Below, in pieces: positions 33,313 to 43,497 of a stretch of 64,000 bases of DNA. Under the pieces are notes generated by a model that saw nothing but the letters and a program-made list of their open reading frames with translations, was not told where the DNA came from and did no database searches. The position numbers were made by a program, and so were the translations under genes. Source of the stretch: Pholiota molesta (taxonomy: Eukaryota > Basidiomycota > Agaricomycetes > Agaricales > Strophariaceae); the NCBI GenBank assembly GCA_014925825.1, contig JACGCK010000107.1:1-64000 (forward strand), read 5' to 3'. Positions within the stretch are counted from its first letter, which is position 1; each line of letters starts with the position of its first letter.

Positions 33313-33320
33313 TTGCGTAG
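33313..33320. repeat. hAT target-site duplication, left copy (TTGCGTAG)
   Basis: TTGCGTAG here is repeated exactly at 40958-40965, directly outside the two transposon ends. Confidence 0.9.
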
Positions 33321-33418
33321 CAGTGTTGGCAAGTCATGACCAAGTCAAGGTCATTGGGTCATGATGTGGCAGTGTTGGCAAGTCATGACCAAGTCAAGGT
33401 CATTGGGTCATGATGTGG
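33321..33418. repeat. 49-bp tandem duplication of the hAT left end
   Basis: CAGTGTTGGCAAGTCATGAC... occurs at 33321 and again at 33370, two exact copies with period 49. The left terminus has thus been duplicated, giving two possible ends; only the outer one abuts the target duplication. Confidence 0.85.
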
Positions 33419-33754
33419 TGACCTGGTCAATTGACCAGTCATGACTCGGTCATGACTGATCTCGGCTATCGAGCTTGATAGCTATTGACAGGGTCGAGAA
33501 TAGCCCAAGTATTTTTAGATTAATCCATCTGAGTCCGTCAGAATCCGTCTCCGTTCGACAATGTAGCTGTATTTAACTCTAGAAATTGCTATATAAAACA
33601 TTCTATAAACGTTGAGAATATTCAAAGGTTAATTGGCAGATAGATACGACATTTCTGCGAAGTAAAAGCGGGGTAAAAGTTGTCAACGGTGGAATTGCAG
33701 GCCACCCAAAATTCAACACGTCTTCTCATCTTCGACTACTTTGCAATTTTTCCT

Positions 33755-36700
33755 ATGGCTACACGACGAGCAGGAGCCACCTCTTGGTGGTCGAATTTCT
33801 TCATTGACCATCCCGATAAGAAGGGGCCAAACTCAGCCAACGCGCAATGTAGTTCCGGGAAATGGAAAGTATATTGTGAAAAATGTTTCACAATGCATAT
33901 CGCCGACATTCAGAGAAAACATGCTGAAGCTCAAAATCGAGGGCAAACTGTAGATCTGCCACAAACTCAAGCAGAGATTGAAGCATACCGTACGCATTTT
34001 TTTTATAAAGATCTTCTACAATATTATCGAGTAATATTTAATAAACAGTTTGGGGAATGCATGCTGGGAGCCATGTTGATTCGTTTGGGTATCGATGCAG
34101 TGCGAGTTCCACTTTATTGAACCATCTTGCCAACTGCTCTCTTCAACCAGAATCGGTACGGACAGATGCAGCGACAGATCGTTCATCCACAACAACCAAA
34201 TTATCCCCAGGTCGTCGTCACCGTGGTACTTCTAACTTGAATCTTAATGCTGCATCCCAATCTATGTTATTCCAAAACAACGAATCCATCGAAGCTTTCT
34301 CTGCGCTCCCATTCTCTAATCAGGCTCTTGCTGCTCATCAGCCGATGCTTCCTTATCCACCACAACAGATGCAGCCACCACAACAGATGCAGCCGCCGCA
34401 ACAGATGCAGTCACCAATGTCAATGATATCTCCACTTTCAATTCCTTATTCTGCATCGCCACTCTCTCGCACACCATCATTTGCTTTACCATCCCCTGGT
34501 ATTAATCCTGACAATTCGTTCGCATCTGGTTCCCAACCTCAGTCTGTCCACCCTTCTCGTAGCAGTACTCCACTCTATACCTATGAGAATCTACCTAAGT
34601 CGTCTTCTACTGCCAATCACACGTCGAACTATGGAACCTGGGACTACAATAGACAGATCAGCTTCGAAAATAGGCTTGCTAAAGTTATGGCCTCGGCTGG
34701 TTTACCGCTTGCTTGGCTTGATAATCCGCAGGTGGCATCTCTATTCGAAGAATTTCTTCCGCTTGCCAATTTGCCGTCCCGCAAGACAATGACAAATCGA
34801 ATTATTCCTAACCTTGTTGCAGATTTGCGCCAGACAGCAAAGAACGAAGCCTCTGGGGCATATGCTACAATTCAGGCTGACGGCTGGACTGGTATCAATC
34901 ATCGACATCTCTTGGCGTTCATGATAACAGCGCGGAGAAAAGTGAGCGCCTAAATTTATGCCATCTATATATAGCTATTGACAGATGCAGATCTACACCG
35001 TGCGCGTACAAGATGTGTCTGTCGAAAGGAAGACGGCCGATAAATTCCTTTTGCATCTTGAAGGCATACTCTCTGAGGTAGAGCAGACATGGAACTGCAC
35101 AGTTGCAGGTCTTGTTACAGATGCTTCAGGAGAATGTCGAAAGGCAAGAAAAGATTTTGTGGCCAAATACCCATGGATTATTGTCCTTGACTGCTTCGCT
35201 CATCAGGTATGTGATAAATATACTGTGAATGTGAATATCATAATCTAATATCTAATTGTAGGTCAACCTCGTTGTTGGAGACTATTTTAAGCAAGCATCG
35301 GACATTCTTCGCGATACAGAGGAAGCATCGGACCTCATCACCTGGCTCCGCAGCAAGACCATCATTCTGGGTCTCTTGACGGAAAATCAGCAGCAGACGA
35401 AGGGAGATTTACTCACAGTTATTTGTGCTGTTATCTCACGCTGGACTGCCCATCTGCGAGCCTATGAACGTCTGCTTTTAATTCGGCCAAATCTTATTGC
35501 CATCGTCTATGCTGATGAAGCAAAGCCAGTTACGGATCGTCTGATTGTTACTGGCGACACTAGGACAAAAGCCAAATCAACATCTATGTGCAATATTATC
35601 AAAAACAATCATTTCTGGCATTCACTCACTCGGTTAGTCTGATTTTTATTCTTTAATGTTTATATTATTCTGACAAATTACTTGGCCCAAAAGCGTCGTC
35701 CGCCATCTGCGCCCATTGGGTATTTCTGCAAATATTATCCAAGCTGCTTTCTGTCGGTTGGACACCGTGCTTCTTACCTTTGGTTATCTAGTCTGGACAT
35801 ATCGTCAGATGAATGATGCCGAAGACATCCCCGGACGCGATGCAATTATTCGAAGCATTGAGCAGCGCTGGGAGAAAACTGACCAACAAGTATTTATAGC
35901 CGCAGTAATTCTCAATCCATTTACGCGCCTTGCGCCCTTCGGAAAACTATTCAACAATGCAGATGTTATCGAGATAATCAGTCGACTATGGCAACGATTC
36001 AATAGAACACAAGATCTCCCAACAGCAATATTCCTAGAGCAGCTCAGCGACTACTTGACTGAAAATGACAAGTTTTCGCCACTTCGTACCGCAACTACAA
36101 TGCGAATAGAACGGACCCGTGCAGAAAAAGCAGTAAGCATGCCATTTTATTCTTCGTATATATACATTATAAAATATTTTCTATAGCTTGAGCACCCAGA
36201 CCCTATCCGAGTGTGGGATTACTTCAAGGTTGGAGGACAAGATACCGAGTTTGGGGCATTTGCGCGGCGAGTCCTTTCAATTTCGGCGAACTCAGCATCT
36301 TGCGAGCGGCTATTTAGCGTCTATGGATCCATTCTCACCAAATATCGCAGCCGGCTTTTGCTCAAAAATCTTATGCTCAACACAGAGCTGAAGATGCACA
36401 CGCGAGACGAAAACATTCGAGACAAGGAGATTCGTGATCGACTCAAGCGTAGGTTTGAGACACGAACGCGTGCAGCATTGCAAGAAGCGCGACGTGTTCA
36501 AAATGCCACCTCTGCCAGAAATCCCTCTTCCCTGGCTGCCTCTACATCGACACAACCTCTCGCTTCCACTTCGACACAACCTACCATCTCTTCCAACATT
36601 GCATCCCAGACTGGAACAAATACCGCACCCTCGACAGCATCCGAGTCTATGGTCTCATCAGAAGACTTCGAGAATCCCCCATCGTCACGGTTCCGAGACC

Positions 36701-36972
36701 TGATTGAGGAGGAAGTCACTCAAGTGGAACGAGACGAGGATGTATATGATGCTATCCACATGCCTGCCCGTCTTCTACCGGGTGCATATAGGAAGATCAC
36801 CATTACTGATCTCTTTGATTTCGACAACGAGCATTGGGCCCGAAAATTTGAAGAATCAGCACTTCGAACCTTCAAACAAGAACTCGATATCTACGAGCTT
36901 TTGGACTTGGACGCCGACGGAGATCTTGATATTGAGGTTGATGAGTCTACCGCTCAAGTTCTATTAGGATAA
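33755..36972 (+). CDS. hAT transposase (about 981 aa)
   Basis: It cuts and pastes the surrounding element. Start chosen at the first ATG in frame, 33755 (MATRRAGATSWWSNFF). Exons: 33755-33989, 34049-34941, 34985-35206, 35262-35632, 35694-36132 and 36187-36972. The total is 2,946 bases, divisible by three, with consistent phases. Order: N-terminal BED-type zinc finger (VYCEKC ... YRCSASSTLLNHLANCSLQP, interrupted by intron 1); a Gln/Pro/Ser-rich linker with QQMQPP repeats; an RNase H-like catalytic core (ATIQADGWTGINHRHLLAFM, GLVTDASGECRKAR, WIIVLDCFAHQ, ISRWTAHLRAYERLLL); and the hAT C-terminal dimerisation motif (SISANSASCERLFSVYGSIL). A Ser/Thr-rich tail and an acidic end follow. No stop or frameshift was found. 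Confidence 0.85.
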
Positions 36973-37120
36973 ATGCATATATTTCATTTGTAGTATCTAC
37001 TTTACATGCCCCTCTATGCTACCGTACTCTATGCAATGTATTCGTCACCTTGATCCCGCGCAAACATGTTATCTGTTCCCAAATTTCGTTATCTTATTTG
37101 ACGATCAATGCTTGATCAAT

Positions 37121-40100
37121 CAGCCTTGTCCGTTAATATTCTACATGAAATAGTGGAAGTTGCCCAGGAAAGAAAGTGCATCCAGGATGGTAACTCAGGT
37201 GCGCAGCCACCCCACCTAGCTGGGATTGAATATTTTCTGCCCTTTCCTGGTGCTCTCTGCTCGTCACCAGTGGCAGTGCTGCTGCCACTGCTGCTCACTG
37301 TGCTCAACAGTGTCGAGCAGTGCTGGTCACTGTTGTCAGGGTCATCCCAAAAAGGAAACCATCAAAAATTTTCCAAAAGCAGAATGACAAATTTGTAAGC
37401 TGTTTTTCCCATCATTTCCCACCATCAACTGGCCACATTAGGATGATTGTCCCATTTTGGTACTTTCTGCTCATTGGCCCATCAAACATGCCATCAAGAG
37501 CCAAACACATGACCTGGTACCTAACCACATGACCACACATGACTGCAAATGGGGCAGGGACCCTCCTAGGGGTGGGAAATACCTAAAATAGCATTTTCCC
37601 AATATTATTAGGAATGCACCTGGGTAGCTGGTGCACCCTATATGGGACCCACTGGGACCATATTATACCGAAAGATGCGGAATTAGATTGTAAATCCACC
37701 TGTGAAAGATTCATATTAATAGCATCATTGGTTCAGGCCCTAGAAGCGAATTACTAATTGGAATAAATAAGCGCACACATTGATGGCTGTTTTCCTCAAC
37801 AACCGCCCGGTCGTTTTCTATGATTACAATTTTAGTCTGTAGGTATTGAAAGCGCGCTTCGAACGCGTCCTTGATCATAATTTTACGTCCGTTTCTCGCT
37901 CCGTAAAACGCTCCGGATATATTTACGCTCGCACCGCATTAGCGCCGGCTACGCGTTCACGATTGGCACGCATATTATACCATAAAATAGGTTAATAGCA
38001 GACCTTTCCAATGGTACCCTACTCGTCTTGATTGGACATTCCTATGAGGCCCTATAAAGGAAATGGTTGTTTTAATATAGAATATTAACCGCAAATCTCA
38101 CCACAATGCGCTTAGGTGGGTTGGATTCTCCTGATTTTACTGGATTTAATGACACGCTGATTATAGCAATCAGAGGCTGGGAAGGCACTGAACTGGGCAT
38201 GGGGGATGGCCAGGATATTGCTTTGCTGGCTGGCAGATGCTATTTTTAGCATAGCCGAGCACAGCCTCACCCAATCCGGGCATGAAATGGTGGCACTCTC
38301 CCCCTCCCCCTCATATTGGAAATTCTGTTCCTCCCTCAATTCCTATCCAATTGCTTCGTTCTTTTTTTGAATATTTAATATAAATAGGGTACTATATGTC
38401 TATACCACTTATGTATTACTATAATGCATGTATCATTTGTTATTTCGATATTTCTATATTTGGGACACTGCATTTGGGGTTTTCACTGTATTTATGATGG
38501 TTATTGGAACATATAAAGCGGTGGAAAGCTAAAGGTAAATACCCACTACCATTCCTGGTAGTTAAAAAGTTGGCTGGATACTGCCCTATAGCTCTACACT
38601 CATAAAGAGGGGGTTTCTGCACATCCTCCTTGATAAATCCATATCTCAACCAATACTATAGCTATATCCAAGTTTAAGAATCCATTAGAATAATAAGCAT
38701 GTCTTGTTTAGTTCTGTTACTCAATAATTGTGTTCTTATTGCATTTTATTAGCCATATCACCAGAATGGTTAAATATAGCAGAAATAGAGGTATTCTGCC
38801 TATAAAAATTCACAGAAGCACTCTAAAATTCTGTAAAGCTAGGATATTATAGCTCTCATCAATACCTTCAATTACAGATAGGCCCCAAGAAAATGGAGTA
38901 AGTGAGTGGAAAGATAGTGTGGAAGTACTAGTCAAAACATCGGACTAGATCAAGAGTATCTATATAACTATGATAGACCTCTGTTTAACTCATGTTCTTT
39001 TGAATGTTTCCACCATATCTTTCCACTCACTCACTCTAATTTTTTTCGGCCTATCTTGAATTGTAGGTATGGATGAGAGCTATAATATCCTAGCTCTACA
39101 GAATTTTAGAGTGCTTATGTGAATTGCTATAGGCCAAATACCTCTATTTCTGCTATATTTAACCATTCTTGTCTTATGGCCAATTAAATGCATTGAGAAG
39201 AGAATTGTTGAGTGGCAGAACGAAAGAAGACAAGTCTAACACTCTAATGGATGCTTGAACTTGGTTATAGCTACAGTATTGGCTGAGATATGGATTTATC
39301 AAAGAGGATATCCAGTAATGTCTCTCTTTATGGGTGTGGAGCTATAGGACAGTATTCAGGTAACTTTTAAACTACCATGAATTGTACTAGGTACTTACCT
39401 CTAGCTTTCCACCGCTCTATATGTGCCAATAAGCATCATAAATACAGTGAAAACCCCAAATGCAATGTCCAAAATACAGAGATATCGAAATAACAAATGC
39501 TGCATGTATTATAGTGGCGTATAAGTGCTATAGGCACATAGTACCATATTTATATTGAATATTAAAAAAAAGAACAAAGCAATTGGATAGGAATTGAGGG
39601 AGGAAATGAATTTCCAATATGAGGGGGAGGGGGAGAGTGCCACCATTTCATGCCCGGATTGGGTGAGGCCGCGCTCGGCAGCGCTAAAAATAGCATCTTC
39701 CAGCCAGCAAAGCAATATCCTGGCCATCCCCATGTCCAGTTCAGTGCCTTCCCGGCATCTGATCCCTATAATCAAGGGCTCATTAAATCCGGTAAATTCA
39801 GGAGAATCCAACGCACCTACGCGCGTTCCGGCGCAATTAGCGGTTAATATTCTATTTACAAACAACCATTTCCTTTATAGGGCCTCAGAGAGTTGCTCAA
39901 TCAGCACGAGTAGGGTACCGTTAGAAAGGTGTTTTATTAACCTATTTTATGATATAATATGCGCGCGAATTATGGAACCGTAGCCGGCGCTAATGCGGTG
40001 CGAGCGCAAATATATCCGGAGCGTTTTACGGAGCGAGGAACGGACGGAAAATTATGTTCAAGAACGCGTTAGAAGCGCGCGTTTGATACCTATAGAAAGC

Positions 40101-40812
40101 TGCTTTGATTATGGAAAACGACCCAGCGGTTGCGGAGGAAAGCAGCCATCAATGTGTGCGCTTATTTCTCCCAAATAGTAATTTGCTTCTAGGGCCTGAA
40201 CCAATAAAGCTATCCATATGATTTTTTCACAGGTGGATTTAGAATTTAATTCCGCATCTTTCGGTATAATATGGTCCCAGTGGGTCCTATATAGGGTGCA
40301 CCAGCTACCCAGGTGCATTTCCAATAATATTGGGAAAATGCTATTTTAGGCATTTCCCACCCCTAGGAGGGTCCCTGCCTCATTTGCAGTCATGTGTGGT
40401 CATGTGGTTAGGTAGCAGGTCATGTGTTTGGCCCTTGATGGCATATTTGATGGGCCAATGAGCAGAAAGTACCAAAATGGGCCAAATCTAATCATAGATA
40501 AGCAAGTGCTGACAAATGATGCAGAAAAAAAGCGAATCTAATCAGGTTTTCTTCTTTTGGAAAAAATTGATTGCTTCCTTTTTGGGACGACCCTGACAAT
40601 GGTGTCGAGCACTGTTCGACACCATTGAGCACAGTGAGCAGCAGTGAACACATGGTGAGCAGCAATATTGGCACTGGTGACCACTGGCTTAGGGCAGAGA
40701 TATTCAAAGTCAGTTAGGTGGGGTGGCTGTGCACCTGAGTTACCATCCTGGATGCACTTTCTTTCCTGGGCAACTTGCCATGTCCCATGCATGATATCAA
40801 CAGACACTGGTG
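37121..40812. mobile_element. Foldback hAT-type element, copy 2 of the first family, nested in the hAT transposon
   Basis: It shares termini (CAGCCTTGTC left, CACCAGTGTCTG right) and interior sequence with the element at 528-4329. For example, mirror copies of the MREE.NFQYEGEGESAT frame occur at 38112-38339 and 39594-39983. The symmetry point is near 38960. Arms are more diverged from each other than in copy 1, so this copy is older or has escaped conversion. GATCAAT flanks both ends (37114-37120 and 40813-40819), a 7-base match of the expected 8-bp duplication. It contains no transposase. Confidence 0.85.
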
Positions 40813-40957
40813 GATCAATGCGTTACGTGATACTACACAGCCACATGTCAGTTCCTAACGAGAGCCGAGTCATTGGCTCGGTCAATTTGACCAGGTCATG
40901 ACTGATGGTGGCTAGCCACTGGGTGTCATGACCTAGTCAATGACTCTTCCAACACTG

Positions 40958-40965
40958 TTGCGTAG
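40958..40965. repeat. hAT target-site duplication, right copy (TTGCGTAG)
   Basis: Exact copy of 33313-33320, directly following the element end CCAACACTG. Confidence 0.9.
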
Positions 40966-41196
40966 TACGTAATCCCTGTGGGCTCTTTCTCCCATCCACG
41001 CTTCTCCAAACCAGCATTGATAACAGTATATGGACCTTTGTTGAATTGAACATTGAATAGCGCTGAATACGAACTGGACCGTTTATGTTTATTCGGCATG
41101 AATTTCTAGAAAAGGATCCGTACACTGTACTCGAAAATAAAGAATGAAGTAATGCAGCATTGTATCGACAATTACACCGCACAGTCATAGACATAT

Positions 41197-42693
41197 TCAA
41201 ACTGTTGAGCTCCATGTCCTCCATTCACCCATGGCAAGGTTAATCCCATGTTCACTTTCTGAAGCTACCTCGAATGAAACATTTGGCATCGTCTCGATAT
41301 ATCTCTGGATGATCCACAATAATAAAGCCTTGAAAATATTCTCGAACTGCGAATCAACATCCCACCGCATAGGTTTTACTATGATGGTGACTTTTCGAAT
41401 GTTGTTTGCTGGGCCTGACAAGTCCAACCACTCTTTGGAAAGGAAAAGATTCTTGACGAACCCTTTGGCTACTATAATCGCATCATCATCACCTAGGCAC
41501 ACCAGCTCTGTTTTGAGATGCGAGAGGTGTGGCGCATGCAATGGGAGCGGGGGGACAGCCCGATCAGTACTAGTGGGTACTCTGGCGTTATCGGGGTAGC
41601 AGAGGAAGTAAGGTCCCAAAGAGAGCTGCGTCACTGCCGGGGCAGACTTCAACACGTTTTGAATCTCTGTGGCGGCGCGAGAGTCGCGCCATGTGGCCGC
41701 GTGGGAGATGAGGGACAGTGTGCGCAAGGCGGGAAGGTGCAGGTTTGTAAAAAGTGCATTCAGGGGATATATTGGACTCCCCGGGATTACGAAGCAGTCG
41801 ACGGTAAGAGTGCGAAGTGAAAAGAGAGATATCTTTTTGTGTGTGGACTCAAAGGATGCTGCGGTGTCTACCGATATGACCTTGAAACTGCCCCACTGAA
41901 GATCTTTCAATGCAGGGAGGATTGAGAACCAGGTATGGGAATGGATAGTGCCGCCAACTGAGAGATGCGTTAGCGTAGACCAGCTGTCAAGATTCTTTAT
42001 AGGGTCTTCATGCGGAATTGTGTACTGTATCGACAGATGGCGTACTGTCGCAGGGATCTGAGATGGTAGGTCCAACTTGGCGTCTACTACGTAGTATTCA
42101 TCGTCGTCGTCCTCATCTTCTTCATCGTACGCTAAGAGGCACGAGGAGTCCCATATCAATGTGTGCAACTTTGGAAGTAGGATACGTAATCCTCTTTCAA
42201 CCCCATGTCGAATCAGATATGGGTAGAATAGACCGATATCGAGGTAGTGCGCCGATGACATGTAATCGAACAGGAAATCTGCAGCTTCGGAGTCCAGATG
42301 GGTTCCGAGGATGCCAGTTCTTGGCTCTACGTTTATGGGACAGATACCAAACCGGAGAAATGGTGCCATTGAGCGGTGCTTCGTCCTCCACCATTTCATA
42401 AATTCGATGTCGCGCATGAAAGCCGCCGAGTTCCTGACCAAGGGATTCCCTTCATCGTCCCATACAATTGGAAGGCGAATGTGAAGATGCGTCCAAAGGG
42501 AGGCGATTTCGAGCGCCGCTGCCTTCCAGGAGGAGCAAACATGGCAGAGCAGTAATGGCGCGGTCTTCGTGCTGGGTTGCCAGCAGTGGTTATCGTTGAG
42601 ACGATCTTCAGGGAGACATTGATGGAATATCTCTCGTAAAACATCGTAGGGAATGCTTGTGAAAGGACTTCTGGTGATAGATGTGATGGACAT
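41197..42693 (-). CDS. F-box protein, paralogue 2
   Basis: It is co-linear with the F-box protein at 31753-33225 over its whole length (start MSITSITRSPFTSIPYDVLR, then LLLCHVCSSWKAAALEIASLW). The start at 42693 is chosen because it matches the paralogue; in-frame upstream codons reach 42786. Role as for the paralogue: probable SCF substrate adaptor with LRR-like repeats. It has small length changes in acidic loops (YDEEDEDDDDEYYV here). Single exon with no breaks, so both copies may work. Confidence 0.8.
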   Translation of the reverse strand: MSITSITRSPFTSIPYDVLREIFHQCLPEDRLNDNHCWQPSTKTAPLLLCHVCSSWKAAALEIASLWTHLHIRLPIVWDDEGNPLVRNSAAFMRDIEFMKWWRTKHRSMAPFLRFGICPINVEPRTGILGTHLDSEAADFLFDYMSSAHYLDIGLFYPYLIRHGVERGLRILLPKLHTLIWDSSCLLAYDEEDEDDDDEYYVVDAKLDLPSQIPATVRHLSIQYTIPHEDPIKNLDSWSTLTHLSVGGTIHSHTWFSILPALKDLQWGSFKVISVDTAASFESTHKKISLFSLRTLTVDCFVIPGSPIYPLNALFTNLHLPALRTLSLISHAATWRDSRAATEIQNVLKSAPAVTQLSLGPYFLCYPDNARVPTSTDRAVPPLPLHAPHLSHLKTELVCLGDDDAIIVAKGFVKNLFLSKEWLDLSGPANNIRKVTIIVKPMRWDVDSQFENIFKALLLWIIQRYIETMPNVSFEVASESEHGINLAMGEWRTWSSTV

Positions 42694-43497
42694 GGAAATA
42701 TCTGCCATCCATAGGGAGTTATGAGGAATGTCAGAGACTCCGAGTCGGCGTCGGCGAAAGCACTTGCGGCCAACTTGCTGTGTCAAAGCTCAACATGTTG
42801 CGTACGTAATTCCTGGCGTCTAACGGCTTTCCCCGAGCCTCTCAGCGAGCGTACATGTTGCACTAAAATATTTTTGCTCTTGTTGTCACTCTAAACTTAA
42901 GACCAGGACGTTCTATCCAAAATGAAATTGACACCCCACAGGTTGGGCCGCGAAGACCTCACGAGGAGCACACTTAGCGAGAACGATTGTAGCTTCACAG
43001 CTCAATGAGGCGCATAACAGCCTCCTTTCTCACCTCTCTGCTCGAGTGCTCCAATCGAAACGGATGACGTGGATTGATATGATACCATCGCTATAGCTGA
43101 TGTAAGTATGACTGCGAGATTGAGTGTGTCGAAACGAATGCAGGGCGATGAAGTGTCAAGATGTATCAGTAGCAGAATAAAGAGAAAAGAGTGTGAGATG
43201 AAAGGAAAAAAGAAAGAGAGGGAGAACCACAGAAGAGACAGGAAAACAACCTGGTTATGTGTAAAATCAGGCAGGCAATGGGAACGCAGCAGACAAACGG
43301 GTGGACAGCTAGACGATCGGACTTAGAAGGGAGTTGCGGCATGTTCGGGCTAAGAAAAAGAGAATAATGACTGCTTAGTGTAGAGGAAGGAATAAGCGAA
43401 AGGATAACAAAAGAAAACAGAAACCAAGGAAAAGACGTTGAGAAATGTGAACGGAAAAAAGGCAGCAACACACAACAGGCGTGCCAGATATGCACAT
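42694..43497. other. Intergenic, no gene seen
   Basis: Contains the promoter of F-box paralogue 2, with the unoccupied counterpart of the hAT target near 42794-42815, and a purine-rich stretch at 43150-43480 downstream of NST1. Open frames there are low-complexity artefacts. Confidence 0.6.

Larger units (their letters stand above)
33321..40957. mobile_element. hAT DNA transposon (7.6 kb) with nested foldback insertion
   Basis: The left end CAGTGTTGGCAAGTCATGAC and the reverse-complemented right end CAGTGTTGGAAGAGTCATTG share the terminal nine bases. A perfect 8-bp duplication flanks the element. Both subterminal regions carry many GTCATGAC/GGTCATGA words and TTGACCAGGTCATGACTGAT-like segments, probable transposase binding sites. 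The element carries an apparently intact transposase gene, so it may be autonomous. Removing the nested 3.7 kb foldback leaves about 3.9 kb. The F-box paralogue promoter near 42794-42815 preserves a near-empty version of the target site (CAACATGTTGCGTACGTAAT). Confidence 0.9.
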
